Counted from the stretch's first letter, positions 22,607 to 31,305 are shown. The stretch: 64,000 nt of DNA from Clostridiaceae bacterium (GCA_902362725.1 CABIXM010000001.1:17945-81944); one strand, 5' to 3'. Notes: generated by a model from the letters alone, not told the origin. Translations and numbers: made by a program.

Positions 22607-23326
22607 ATGGATAAGAGAGCGTATATTCGGGACGAATTCTCCAAAATTCAAATAGAACTGAGCGAAAAGCAGGCAGAGCAGTTTGAGCAGTATTATGAGA
22701 TGCTGATCGCAAAAAACGAAGTGATGAACTTGACTGCCATTACAGAATTTGAAGAAGTGGTGCAGAAGCATTTCATTGACAGTGTGATGATAAAGGAAGT
22801 GCGGGAACCGGGCGACAACGAAAAATGGATCGATGTGGGAACTGGCGCAGGCTTTCCGGGAATCCCTTTGAAAATCGTGTACCCACAGCTTCAGGTGACA
22901 CTATTGGATTCCCTGAACAAGAGAGTGAAATTTTTACAGGAAGTTGTAGACGCACTTGGACTGGAGCAGGTAGAAGCTCTGCATGGAAGAGCGGAAGAAT
23001 ACGCAAAAAAAGCAGAGTACCGGGAGCAGTACGATTGCTGCGTTTCCCGGGCGGTGGCAAATTTGGCGTCGCTTTCGGAATACTGCCTGCCTTTTGTGAA
23101 GGTGGGTGGAGCATTCGTACCCTATAAATCCGGAAAGATACAGGAAGAGATTGAAGCTGCCGGGAAGGCTGTGGAGATCCTGGGTGGACGGATTGGACAG
23201 CGGAAGGAATTCATGCTTCCGGGTTCAGATATGTATCGCTGTCTACTGTATATTGAAAAAATGAAGGCGACGGCAAAGAAATATCCGAGAAAGGCAGGAA
23301 TGCCAACCAAGGAGCCGCTGCATTAA
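22607..23326 (+). CDS. rsmG: 16S rRNA m7G527 methyltransferase RsmG (GidB)
   Basis: A 239-residue SAM-dependent methyltransferase of normal length. The SAM-binding motif is DVGTGAGFPGIPLKI (about residues 75-89). Upstream is the family sequence NLTAITEFEEVVQKHFIDS, and CVSRAVANL lies further on. It modifies G527 in the 530 loop; loss gives low-level streptomycin resistance in other bacteria. A parS site begins 11 nt behind its stop. Confidence 0.96.
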   Translation: MDKRAYIRDEFSKIQIELSEKQAEQFEQYYEMLIAKNEVMNLTAITEFEEVVQKHFIDSVMIKEVREPGDNEKWIDVGTGAGFPGIPLKIVYPQLQVTLLDSLNKRVKFLQEVVDALGLEQVEALHGRAEEYAKKAEYREQYDCCVSRAVANLASLSEYCLPFVKVGGAFVPYKSGKIQEEIEAAGKAVEILGGRIGQRKEFMLPGSDMYRCLLYIEKMKATAKKYPRKAGMPTKEPLH

Positions 23327-23336
23327 GAGTGTGAGA

Positions 23337-23352
23337 TGTTTCACGTGAAACG
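23337..23352. promoter_or_regulatory. parS centromere site 1
   Basis: TGTTTCACGTGAAACG, 15 of 16 bases of the consensus ParB-binding palindrome. It lies just behind rsmG, 3.3 kb before parA. Confidence 0.92.
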
Positions 23353-23386
23353 TTAGATGATGCATGTGTATAGAATGGAGTAGTGT

Positions 23387-23599
23387 ATGAAAAAGAAAAA
23401 CATACAAATAATTTGCAATATCATAAGTGCGTTATTAGCAATAGCATTTGTTATTAAAACAATAATCAATTTTTTTCAATATGATACACTGCTTAATGCT
23501 GCACCTTTCTATGTCTGGATACTTGTTAATGCGTTGTTTTTGCTAATTCCTGCAAGTATAGTGTTTGTTGTTGGGATTATTGTAAGCAGAAAGTATTAG
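23387..23599 (+). CDS. Small two-helix membrane protein, unknown
   Basis: A 70-residue protein with two hydrophobic segments (about residues 8-27 and 41-65) and a basic N-terminus. Codon use is AT-rich compared with rsmG. It lies between two near-identical parS copies and in front of the foldback element. The family was not recognised. A GAGTAGTGT stretch gives only a weak ribosome binding site, so this remains a moderate-confidence gene. Confidence 0.5.
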   Translation: MKKKNIQIICNIISALLAIAFVIKTIINFFQYDTLLNAAPFYVWILVNALFLLIPASIVFVVGIIVSRKY

Positions 23600-23647
23600 A
23601 CACTTCATTGTAAAAAAAGTTTTGATCTAATGTTCAAAATAACGGAC

Positions 23648-23833
23648 GAAATAAAAATCCTCCTCCCCACCGGGAGTGTGCGATTTTCCGGCTTCTGTTC
23701 GCGCGGCTTATGCGTGCCTGATCGCCAAACTCGCCCCTGCGGGTCTTGGACAGTGGCTCTCTCAGGCACTGCCTGGCGCAAGCAGAAGCGATGGAAAATC
23801 AACAGGCCTCCCGGTGAGGAGGATTTTTATTTC
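23648..23833. repeat. 186-nt foldback element (near-perfect long hairpin)
   Basis: The outer arms 23648-23676 and 23808-23833 pair over 26 bp with a 3-nt bulge. Inside, 23682-23689 pairs with 23793-23800, 23691-23697 with 23783-23789, and 23714-23721 with 23762-23769. The whole element is therefore one long interrupted stem with a GC-rich tip. The open frames crossing it on both strands are by-products of the symmetry. It could be a MITE-like repeat or a structured RNA; it is not a simple terminator. Confidence 0.8.
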
Positions 23834-23916
23834 TGGATTGTGAGGACGAAAGGTGAAAATGACCAATCTTTTGTAGGATAGGGGGATTCGGTTTCAATTT
23901 CTATGATGTGCGAAAA

Positions 23917-23932
23917 TGTTTCACGTGAAACG
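23917..23932. promoter_or_regulatory. parS centromere site 2
   Basis: TGTTTCACGTGAAACG, identical to site 1. The flanking bases (A/G-ATG before, TTAGATG after) also match site 1, so this copy looks like a duplication. Confidence 0.92.
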
Positions 23933-24052
23933 TTAGATGGTGTGGATAGAAAAAGAAAATTCAAATTCCTATTGCAAAGTTGCAGGTAGTTTTTTGAATC
24001 TTCCGGTGTTAGAATAGAATTAGGAATGAATGATGAGGAGAGCAAATGAGAT

Positions 24053-24517
24053 ATGCAAGATGAAGTTTTTATGAGAAAAGCGATTGAGCTTTCCAGGTTG
24101 GCGGTGGAGCATGGCAATGAGCCTTTCGGCGCTGTACTGGTTAAGAACAATGAGATGGTTTTTACCAATGAAAATCAAATTTATACCAGACACGATCCTA
24201 CGTTTCATGGGGAAGCTGGTCTGATTCGTGAATTCTGCGCTCAGACTGGAATTACGAATTTGCAGGAGTATACCATGTATTCCAGCTGTGAACCTTGCTT
24301 TATGTGCAGTGGCACAATGGTGTGGGTAAAGCTGGGACGTCTGGTTTATGCTGCAAGCAATATGGAACTGGAGAAAATCCTTGGAAATGAAGGATGTAAT
24401 TGTTCTAAAATGGTATTTGACAATTCTTTCTGGCAGCCACAAGTTACGGCAGGTGTACTGCGCGAGGAAAGTCTGGTAATTTTAAAAGCGTATTTTGAAA
24501 AGCATGAGAAGGGTTGA
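24053..24517 (+). CDS. Cytidine/guanine deaminase-family protein
   Basis: A 154-residue zinc-dependent deaminase fold. The zinc ligands are H52 with catalytic E54 (FHGEAG) and C82, C85 in CEPCFMC. The usual HAE is HGE here. It resembles GuaD-like guanine deaminases and other small nucleobase deaminases more than the tRNA adenosine deaminase TadA, whose motif is HAE. The substrate cannot be settled from the sequence. It is the first gene of a probable four-gene run with a mini membrane protein, a DMT transporter and a polyferredoxin. Confidence 0.8.
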   Translation: MQDEVFMRKAIELSRLAVEHGNEPFGAVLVKNNEMVFTNENQIYTRHDPTFHGEAGLIREFCAQTGITNLQEYTMYSSCEPCFMCSGTMVWVKLGRLVYAASNMELEKILGNEGCNCSKMVFDNSFWQPQVTAGVLREESLVILKAYFEKHEKG

Positions 24518-24522
24518 AAGAC

Positions 24523-24615
24523 ATGAAATTGATCGGTGTGAATTTGTATGCTCTGATTTATTTGCTGCTGGGAATTGTAGCAATGTTTGTTTCAGGGGTT
24601 AAGAAAAAAAGCTAA
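24523..24615 (+). CDS. 30-residue single-helix membrane peptide
   Basis: ATG at 24523, 5 nt behind the deaminase stop, opens a 30-codon frame starting MKLIGVNLYALIYLLLGI. It is one hydrophobic helix with a KKKS end, and it ends 9 nt before the DMT transporter. GAAGGG lies 8 nt before the start. Such mini membrane proteins next to transporters are often missed; no function is known. Confidence 0.55.
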   Translation: MKLIGVNLYALIYLLLGIVAMFVSGVKKKS

Positions 24616-24624
24616 GGTGGTAGT

Positions 24625-25680
24625 ATGAATAAAAAGAGACAGGCAATGGCAGTGGTGCTGGCGTTACTTGCAGCTATTTTCTATGCGATCAATACCCCGT
24701 TTTCAAAAATTCTTCTGAATCAGATACCGCCTACGATGATGGCTGCGTTTCTATATCTTGGCGCCGGAATCGGAGTTGGATTTCTGTATTTGTTTCGTGT
24801 AAAAGGGGAGGATAAGTCAGAAAGGCTGACCAGAAAAGACTTTCCGTATACCATAGGAATGATTGTGCTGGATATCGCAGCACCTATATTTCTAATGATT
24901 GGAATCCGTATCGGATCCGCGTCAAATGCTTCGCTATTGGGAAATTTTGAAATTGTAACAACAACGCTGATTGCGCTGCTGGTATTTAAGGAGAAGGTAA
25001 CGGCCAGGCTCTGGGCAGCGATTGGCTTTATTACGGTATCCAGCATTGTGCTTTCTTTTGAGGGAAGCGGTAGTTTTCAGTTTTCTCTCGGATCTTTGTT
25101 TGTGATTCTGGCGACCAGCTGTTGGGGATTGGAAAATAATTGTACCAGAAAGATTTCAGATAAGAGTACTTATGAAATCGTGTTTTTAAAGGGAATCTTC
25201 TCAGGCGGTGGTTCTCTGATGATTTCCTTTATTTTAAGAGAACAGATTCCGGAATGGAAGGATATGATGCTTGCCATGCTGCTTGGATTTGTAGCGTATG
25301 GACTGAGTATCTTTATGTATATCAGGGCTCAGAAGGATTTGGGGGCAGCAAAAACAAGCGCATACTATGCGGTGGCACCCTTTATAGGTACATTTTTAGC
25401 CTTTCTTATAAATGGAGAAAAGCTTACGGCAGCTTATTTTGTTGGACTCATCTTTATGCTGATCGGCAGCATTATGGTTGTGTATGACACTATGGTAAGA
25501 TATCATTTCCATGAGCATTCCCATACCATTGTTCATGTTCATAACGGAAGAATCCATACCCATGTTATTACCCATGTGCATGAACATCATCATATCACAT
25601 CGGGGAAAAAACATGGACATACGCATGGAGATTACAAAAATAGTGAGGAACATCGGTTGGCACATTTATCAGATAAATAG
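24625..25680 (+). CDS. EamA/DMT-family transporter with a His-rich tail
   Basis: A 351-residue protein with ten predicted helices and two EamA repeats (about residues 8-140 and 150-290). After the last helix comes a cytoplasmic tail of about 60 residues with about 18 histidines in HxH and HHH groups (HEHSHTIVHVHNG, HVHEHHHIT, KKHGHTHGD). EamA proteins export small metabolites; the tail suggests binding of Zn, Ni or Co and metal sensing or metal-linked transport, which is inference. The start follows AAGGTGGT. The polyferredoxin gene starts 15 nt behind. Confidence 0.88.
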   Translation: MNKKRQAMAVVLALLAAIFYAINTPFSKILLNQIPPTMMAAFLYLGAGIGVGFLYLFRVKGEDKSERLTRKDFPYTIGMIVLDIAAPIFLMIGIRIGSASNASLLGNFEIVTTTLIALLVFKEKVTARLWAAIGFITVSSIVLSFEGSGSFQFSLGSLFVILATSCWGLENNCTRKISDKSTYEIVFLKGIFSGGGSLMISFILREQIPEWKDMMLAMLLGFVAYGLSIFMYIRAQKDLGAAKTSAYYAVAPFIGTFLAFLINGEKLTAAYFVGLIFMLIGSIMVVYDTMVRYHFHEHSHTIVHVHNGRIHTHVITHVHEHHHITSGKKHGHTHGDYKNSEEHRLAHLSDK

Positions 25681-25695
25681 AGAGAAGGATCAAAG

Positions 25696-26523
25696 ATGAA
25701 ACGTCAAAGATGGTATATTCCGGTTGGATTTTGGCTGATATTTGAAAGCATAGCGGTGATTTTGTGGCTGACAAAGGAACAGGTATTTTACTTGTTTAAT
25801 TTTTCTTACATAGGTACCGTGCTGGCAGTTGGATTACTGCTCTTTCAAATGAATAATCGATATGCCAGACATATGGTACAACTATTGGTTGGTCTCTATA
25901 TGCTCGTGTATTTGGGATTGATTTGCGGAGAAAATATGCAGATCGAGGGATTTTGGTATTATCTGTTTACCGGTGTATTTGAAGCGGCAACGATACATTA
26001 TGCCGTTGCAAAAATATTTGGACCGCTTGTTTTTGGAAGAGGTTGGTGCGGTTATGCTTGTTGGACTGCCATGGTTCTGGATTTTCTTCCCTATAAAATT
26101 CCCCAGACCTCCCGTAATAAAAAATGGGAAAAGTTACGTTATGTCACGTTTGGAATATCATTGATTTTTGTAGCTTCTCTATTTTTGCTTCAGGTGGGAC
26201 ATCTGGAGCGCATCATGTTTTGGAGTTTTGTGATCGGAAATATTCTTTATTACGTAATAGGAATTACGCTTGCATTTCTTTTCAAGGATAACCGGGCCTT
26301 TTGTAAATATCTCTGTCCGATCACGGTATTTCTGAAGCCTGCAAGTTATTTTTCTCTAGTCCGCGTCAAATGTAATGTGGAAAAATGTATTTCCTGTGGA
26401 AAGTGTAAAAGAGTATGTCCGATGGATGTGGATATCACAGACAATTCCAGAAAACGAAAAAACGGCACAGAATGTATTCTTTGTATGGAATGTGTCAAAG
26501 CCTGTCCCCGGAAGGCATTATAA
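25696..26523 (+). CDS. Membrane-bound 4Fe-4S polyferredoxin (NapH/YccM-like)
   Basis: A 275-residue protein with about six hydrophobic segments. Two conserved Cys-containing loops (GRGWCGYACW and CKYLCP) are followed by two C-terminal 4Fe-4S motifs, CISCGKCKRVCP and CILCMECVKACP. NapH/YccM/NosR-type proteins pass electrons across the membrane. No partner reductase lies nearby. It ends the block inserted between rsmG and parA. Confidence 0.85.
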   Translation: MKRQRWYIPVGFWLIFESIAVILWLTKEQVFYLFNFSYIGTVLAVGLLLFQMNNRYARHMVQLLVGLYMLVYLGLICGENMQIEGFWYYLFTGVFEAATIHYAVAKIFGPLVFGRGWCGYACWTAMVLDFLPYKIPQTSRNKKWEKLRYVTFGISLIFVASLFLLQVGHLERIMFWSFVIGNILYYVIGITLAFLFKDNRAFCKYLCPITVFLKPASYFSLVRVKCNVEKCISCGKCKRVCPMDVDITDNSRKRKNGTECILCMECVKACPRKAL

Positions 26524-26607
26524 GGGAAAATTTGTTTCTGTATAGCAATCTAAAATATCCTGTGTTATAATAAATTTTAACGCGACAAAACGAAAATATA
26601 GCTTAAA

Positions 26608-26623
26608 TGTTTCACGTGAAACA
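26608..26623. promoter_or_regulatory. parS centromere site 3
   Basis: TGTTTCACGTGAAACA, a perfect match to the ParB-binding palindrome, 53 nt before the parA start. ParB binding here could also affect parA transcription. Confidence 0.95.
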
Positions 26624-26675
26624 TCTCTCGAAGGCAAGGCAATCTGCGCCCTACCTTTGATCGAAGGAGAAAAAA

Positions 26676-27443
26676 ATGGGAAGAATCATAGCAGTTGCCA
26701 ATCAGAAAGGTGGCGTTGGCAAAACTACAACATCGATTAACCTGGCTGCGGCTCTGGCTGAAAAAGGAAAAAAAGTACTTTTGATAGACAGTGATCCCCA
26801 GGGAAATGCCACCAGTGGAGTGGGAGTTGACAAAAATCAGGTTGAAACGACCATCTATGACCTGATTCTGGGAGAAAAAGAAATCCAGGACTGTATCGAA
26901 TATACGGAATTTGAAAATCTTCATTTAATTCCGTCGAATGTGGATCTGGCAGCCGCTGAGATTGAACTGATTGGAATTAATGAAAAAGAATTCATTATTA
27001 AGAAGGCGGTAGAAACGATCCGTGATCGATATGATTTTATCATCATTGATTGTCCGCCGTCCCTGAATCTGCTGACGATCAATGCCATGACTACGGCAGA
27101 TACCGTGCTGGTGCCGATCCAGTGTGAGTATTATGCGCTGGAGGGCTTAAGTCAGCTGATCCACACGATCAATCTGGTAAGAGAGCGTCTGAATCCGTAT
27201 CTGGATATCGAAGGTATTGTATTTACCATGTTTGACGCCAGAACAAATCTGTCCCTACAGGTGGTGGAAAATGTCCGGGCGAATGTAAAGCAGAAGGTAT
27301 ACAGCACAATCATACCGAGAAATGTGCGCCTAGCCGAAGCGCCCAGTCATGGATATCCGATTACGGTATACGATCCCAAATCCACCGGCGCAGAGAGTTA
27401 TCGCGCTCTGGCAGAAGAGGTCATCAATCGGCCGGAGGAGTAA
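26676..27443 (+). CDS. parA: Chromosome partitioning ATPase ParA (Soj)
   Basis: A 255-residue deviant Walker ATPase. Walker A is KGGVGKTTT with the signature lysine, and Walker B is IIIDCPPSLN. ATP-bound dimers bind DNA nonspecifically, and ParB triggers hydrolysis, which drives origin separation; Soj also regulates DnaA in Bacillus. The start follows AAGGAG. It is 22 nt ahead of parB and near the perfect parS site. Confidence 0.96.
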   Translation: MGRIIAVANQKGGVGKTTTSINLAAALAEKGKKVLLIDSDPQGNATSGVGVDKNQVETTIYDLILGEKEIQDCIEYTEFENLHLIPSNVDLAAAEIELIGINEKEFIIKKAVETIRDRYDFIIIDCPPSLNLLTINAMTTADTVLVPIQCEYYALEGLSQLIHTINLVRERLNPYLDIEGIVFTMFDARTNLSLQVVENVRANVKQKVYSTIIPRNVRLAEAPSHGYPITVYDPKSTGAESYRALAEEVINRPEE

Positions 27444-27464
27444 CATAGATAGAGAGGAGCAAGT

Positions 27465-28370
27465 ATGGCTGCAAGAAGAGGAGGACTCGGAAAGGGTCTG
27501 GATAGTCTGATTCCGGAGACGATCAAACCGACGCCCCAGGAAAAGACGAAGGTAGTAGAAAAAGTAGTAGAAAAGATAGTGGAAAAGCCGATCGAAATGA
27601 AGGTGAAGCTTTCCAAGATAGGGCCGCGGGAGGATCAGCCAAGAAAGCAGTTTGACGAGGACGCTCTTGCGGAGCTGGCAGAATCCATCAAGCAGGTCGG
27701 AATTATACAGCCCTTGGTGGTACAGGAAAAGAATGGATTTTATGAAATTATCGCAGGCGAACGCCGCTGGCGCGCCGCTAAGATAGCGGGACTCAAGGAG
27801 GTACCTGTTATCGTAAAAAAATATTCGGATCTGGAGATTATGGAAATTTCTCTGATTGAGAATATTCAGAGAGAAAACCTGAATCCCATTGAAGAAGCGT
27901 TGGCATACAAAAGACTGCTGAACGAATTTCATTTAAAGCAGGACGAGCTGGCAGAGCGGGTATCCAAGAGCCGTGCCGCCGTGACGAACTCCATGCGTCT
28001 GCTGAAGCTGGACGAGAGAGTACAGCAGATGGTCATTGACGATATGCTGACTACCGGTCATGCCAGAGCTCTTCTGGGAATCGAGGATCCGGAGCTGCAG
28101 GTAAATGTGGCTACCCGGGTGTTTGATGAAAAGCTCAGTGTCCGGGAAGTGGAAAAGCTTGTAAGAAAAATTCAAGAGAAAAAACCGGAACAGCCAAAAT
28201 CAGATCCGGTGGATGATTTCATTTACACAGATCTGGAAGAAAAAATGAAGGCAGCCATGGGAACCAAGGTATCGATCAAACAGAAGGCCAAAGGAAAAGG
28301 AAAGATCGAGATCGAATACTACTCCCGCGAGGATCTGGAGAGAATCTTTGAAGCCATTACCAACAACTAA
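27465..28370 (+). CDS. parB: Chromosome partitioning protein ParB (Spo0J)
   Basis: A 301-residue ParB. A basic N-terminus (ARRGGLGKGLDSLIP) that contacts ParA is followed by a Lys/Glu-Val repeat linker (about residues 27-45). The CTP-binding motif is GERRWRAAK, with ENIQRENLNPIEEA next to it. The helix-turn-helix recognises parS (QDELAERVSKSRAAVTNSMRLL). The C-terminal dimer domain is present. It binds the three parS sites nearby and loads condensin. Confidence 0.96.
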   Translation: MAARRGGLGKGLDSLIPETIKPTPQEKTKVVEKVVEKIVEKPIEMKVKLSKIGPREDQPRKQFDEDALAELAESIKQVGIIQPLVVQEKNGFYEIIAGERRWRAAKIAGLKEVPVIVKKYSDLEIMEISLIENIQRENLNPIEEALAYKRLLNEFHLKQDELAERVSKSRAAVTNSMRLLKLDERVQQMVIDDMLTTGHARALLGIEDPELQVNVATRVFDEKLSVREVEKLVRKIQEKKPEQPKSDPVDDFIYTDLEEKMKAAMGTKVSIKQKAKGKGKIEIEYYSREDLERIFEAITNN

Positions 28371-28385
28371 GGAGAGGAAGATATC

Positions 28386-28898
28386 ATGAGCCCAATTTTA
28401 GAATATGTATATCAGGTAACCGGAATTGACACAGCCTACATTCTGGCCGGGATGCTGCTCTTGCTTCTGATCCTGCTGATCCTGATAGTGGTAGCATTAT
28501 GTAAACTAAAGAATCTGCGCCGCAAGCTGGATCGCTATATGCGGGGCAAGGATGCGGAAAGCCTGGAGGATACGATTTTATCCTGTATTGAAAAGGCAGA
28601 TAAGGTAGATCAGATGAATCAGATTCTGAGGGAAGATATCATCGGCCTTCGGAAAAATCAGAAAATCACCTTTCAGAAAATGGGTATGGTTAAGTATAAT
28701 GCCTTCCGTGAAATGAGCGGTGACTTAAGTTACGCGCTGGCACTGCTGGATCAGGAGAACAATGGTTTCCTGATCAACTCTGTTTACGGAAATGAAGGCG
28801 GCTACTCTTATATTAAAGAAATCAAAAACGGAGAATCTGAGCTCCTACTGTCTGAGGATGAGCAGAAAGCGCTTGAGAAAGCCAAAAGCCAGGCTTGA
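28386..28898 (+). CDS. DUF4446 family membrane-anchored protein
   Basis: A 170-residue protein with one N-terminal helix (about residues 17-40) and a cytoplasmic domain with GMVKYNAFREMSGDLSYALALLD. This DUF4446 family commonly follows parB in clostridia, which suggests a link to the origin or membrane, but no function is known. The start follows GGAGAGGAAG. Confidence 0.85.
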   Translation: MSPILEYVYQVTGIDTAYILAGMLLLLLILLILIVVALCKLKNLRRKLDRYMRGKDAESLEDTILSCIEKADKVDQMNQILREDIIGLRKNQKITFQKMGMVKYNAFREMSGDLSYALALLDQENNGFLINSVYGNEGGYSYIKEIKNGESELLLSEDEQKALEKAKSQA

Positions 28899-28975
28899 AA
28901 AAAAGCCGGGAGTATTATATGATAAAGTGAATGTAAATGAAATAATCCATAAAAAAGCAGTAAAGGAGAAAAATC

Positions 28976-30253
28976 ATGCTGGATATAAAATTTTTAAGAG
29001 AAAACCCGGAAATCGTAAAACAGAACATCCGTAATAAATTCCAGGATCAGAAGCTGGGACTGGTAGACGAGGTTATCGAACTGGACGCGCAGAAGCGGGC
29101 AGCTCAGCAGGAAGCAGATAATCTTCGCGCAGAGCGTAACAAGCTTTCCAAGCAGATCGGCGCGCTGATGGGCCAGGGCAAGAAGGAAGAAGCAGAGGAA
29201 GTCAAGAAGCAGGTAGCTGCAGAGGCAGACCGTCTGGCAGAGCTTTCCGAGAAGGAAAAAGAGCTGGATGAGAAGATCCTGAAGGACATGATGACTATCC
29301 CGAACATTATTGACCCGAGTGTACCGATCGGGAAAGACGACAGCGAGAACGTAGAGGTTCAGCGCTACGGCGAGCCGGTGGTTCCGGATTTTGAGATTCC
29401 GTATCATACAGAAATTATGGAGCGTTTCAACGGCATCGACCTGGACAGTGCAAGAAAGGTAGCCGGAAACGGATTCTATTATCTGATGGGCGATATCGCG
29501 AGACTGCATTCCGCAGTGCTGGCTTACGCCCGCGACTTTATGATTAACAGAGGCTTTACTTACTGTGTACCGCCCTTCATGATCCGCAGCAACGTAGTAA
29601 CCGGCGTTATGAGCTTCGCGGAGATGGACGCCATGATGTATAAGATCGAGGGCGAGGATCTGTATCTGATCGGTACCAGCGAGCATTCCATGATCGGTAA
29701 ATTTATCGACAGCATTCTTCAGAAGGATGAGCTGCCGAAGACCCTGACCAGCTATTCTCCCTGCTTCCGTAAGGAGAAGGGCGCACACGGCCTGGAGGAG
29801 AGAGGCGTATATCGTATCCACCAGTTCGAGAAGCAGGAAATGATCGTAGTCTGCGAGCCCGAGGACAGCAAGATGTGGTTTGATCGTCTGTGGCAGAATA
29901 CCGTAGACCTGTTCCGTTCCATGGACATCCCGGTACGTACTCTGGAGTGCTGCTCCGGCGATTTGGCTGACCTGAAGGTGAAATCTGTGGACGTAGAGGC
30001 ATGGTCCCCGCGTCAGAAGAAGTACTTCGAGGTAGGAAGCTGCTCCAACCTGGGCGATGCACAGGCACGTCGTCTGAAAATCCGTATCAACGGGGAAAAG
30101 GGCAAGTATTTCGCGCATACCTTAAATAATACCGTAGTTGCTCCGCCGCGTATGCTGATCGCGTTCCTGGAGAACAACCTGCAGGCAGACGGAAGCGTTC
30201 GTATCCCGGAGGCGCTGCAGCCGTACATGGGCGGTATGAAAGAGATTCGATAA
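28976..30253 (+). CDS. serS: Seryl-tRNA synthetase
   Basis: A 425-residue class II synthetase of full length. The N-terminal coiled-coil arm (about residues 30-100) binds the long variable arm of tRNA-Ser. Class II motif 2 is FRKEKGAHGLEERGVYRIHQF; the motif 3 region ends NGEKGKYFAHTLNNT. It charges tRNA-Ser and tRNA-Sec with serine. The start follows AAGGAG. No T-box leader was seen in the 77-nt gap before it. Confidence 0.97.
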   Translation: MLDIKFLRENPEIVKQNIRNKFQDQKLGLVDEVIELDAQKRAAQQEADNLRAERNKLSKQIGALMGQGKKEEAEEVKKQVAAEADRLAELSEKEKELDEKILKDMMTIPNIIDPSVPIGKDDSENVEVQRYGEPVVPDFEIPYHTEIMERFNGIDLDSARKVAGNGFYYLMGDIARLHSAVLAYARDFMINRGFTYCVPPFMIRSNVVTGVMSFAEMDAMMYKIEGEDLYLIGTSEHSMIGKFIDSILQKDELPKTLTSYSPCFRKEKGAHGLEERGVYRIHQFEKQEMIVVCEPEDSKMWFDRLWQNTVDLFRSMDIPVRTLECCSGDLADLKVKSVDVEAWSPRQKKYFEVGSCSNLGDAQARRLKIRINGEKGKYFAHTLNNTVVAPPRMLIAFLENNLQADGSVRIPEALQPYMGGMKEIR

Positions 30254-30260
30254 AAACAAA

Positions 30261-30320
30261 CTATCCACATATCCCACGGGTTATCCACAAAAGTGGATAA
30301 TTCAGTGGAATTGTGGATAA
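30261..30320. promoter_or_regulatory. Cluster of four DnaA boxes behind serS
   Basis: Perfect boxes at 30281-30289 (TTATCCACA) and 30312-30320 (TGTGGATAA), plus one-mismatch boxes at 30261-30269 and 30292-30300, within 60 bp and 14 kb from oriC. The paired opposite boxes also form small inverted repeats. Confidence 0.75.
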
Positions 30321-30344
30321 CTGATCCCGAAGGAGGTGATTACA

Positions 30345-31223
30345 GTGCATGAGTATCTGAGAGCAATCGGATTCAGCCGAATTGAAAGTAAAGAAGAATT
30401 AAATCAGTTATTGAAAATGGCAGAGGAGAGTTACCAGATAGAGCGGACCTCCGGCGATTACGAAGGGCATGATTTCTCCGAACGGAGAAAGGAATTTGCG
30501 CCGGGCATGGGTATTATGCTCCGGGGCGAGTACAATGAACGGGGCGAATACCAGAGCGAGTATTATTTTCCCTATTTCCAGGGACGACAGGAGAAGTTCT
30601 ACGACAATATCACCATCGAGCGCCATGCGGAAAAGGAATCCTACGCGGGCGTCATCGACGATCTGGCCATGGGCGTCACGATCATTTTCTATGTACAGAA
30701 TGTGGCGGACTACTTAAGTGAACGGCGGCGGAGTCATTTTTCATCCTGCACTGTCACACTGAAACTCGCAGGACTGTCCACGGAGGGCAAGATCCTCCTG
30801 CCGGTGGCCCAGAGCCTGACGCCGGAGGAGAACACCCAGGCAATTCTGCAGCGGACCAAACTGATTAAGGCGGCCCGCGAGGGGGATGAGGAGGCCATCG
30901 AGAACCTGACCATCGAGGACATGGATACCTATTCCATGATTTCACGGCGGATCGCCCATGAGGACGTCTTCTCGATTGTGTCCACGTATTTTATGCCTTA
31001 CGGCGTGGAGTGCGACCATTATAATGTGCTGGGAGAGATTCTCGAGTATCATCTGGTGCAGAACAGCCTGACAAAGGAATGGATCTATGTTCTGACGCTG
31101 GAGAGCCACGATCTGGTCTTCGAGGTCTGCATCAACAAGGACGATCTGCTGGGTGAACCGGCAGTGGGCCGCCGTTTCAAGGGCGTGGTCTGGATGCAGG
31201 GCGAGGTGATTTACCATAATTAA
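30345..31223 (+). CDS. DUF3881 family protein
   Basis: A 292-residue soluble protein, recognised as DUF3881 from overall sequence (MHEYLRAIGFSRI start, GEYQSEYYFPYFQGR, the IEDMDTYSMISRRI segment). Its function is unknown, and the family is nearly restricted to Lachnospiraceae, where it often follows serS. The GTG at 30345 was chosen because AAGGAGGT lies 7 nt upstream; a GTG at 30336 overlaps that site and is unlikely. Confidence 0.85.
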   Translation: MHEYLRAIGFSRIESKEELNQLLKMAEESYQIERTSGDYEGHDFSERRKEFAPGMGIMLRGEYNERGEYQSEYYFPYFQGRQEKFYDNITIERHAEKESYAGVIDDLAMGVTIIFYVQNVADYLSERRRSHFSSCTVTLKLAGLSTEGKILLPVAQSLTPEENTQAILQRTKLIKAAREGDEEAIENLTIEDMDTYSMISRRIAHEDVFSIVSTYFMPYGVECDHYNVLGEILEYHLVQNSLTKEWIYVLTLESHDLVFEVCINKDDLLGEPAVGRRFKGVVWMQGEVIYHN

Positions 31224-31248
31224 CAGAAAACGAGAGATAGTATAAAAG

Positions 31249-31290
31249 GAAAACGGACTGAATGGGTAATAAAATTCAGTCCGTTTTTGT
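31249..31290 (+). terminator. Terminator behind the DUF3881 gene
   Basis: Arms AAACGGACTGAAT (31251-31263) and ATTCAGTCCGTTT (31274-31286) pair perfectly over 13 bp, followed by T residues. Confidence 0.85.
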
Positions 31291-31305
31291 GGATAAGAAA
31301 AGGAA

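Noticed and set aside
23605..23881. Overlapping frames on both strands near the parS sites
   Set aside because: They cross the foldback element; the open frames follow from the symmetry of the hairpin, and neither has a ribosome binding site.
28994..30118. 374-codon open frame antisense to serS
   Set aside because: Fully covered by the conserved serS gene, with a composition rich in His, Leu and Cys typical of a shadow frame.
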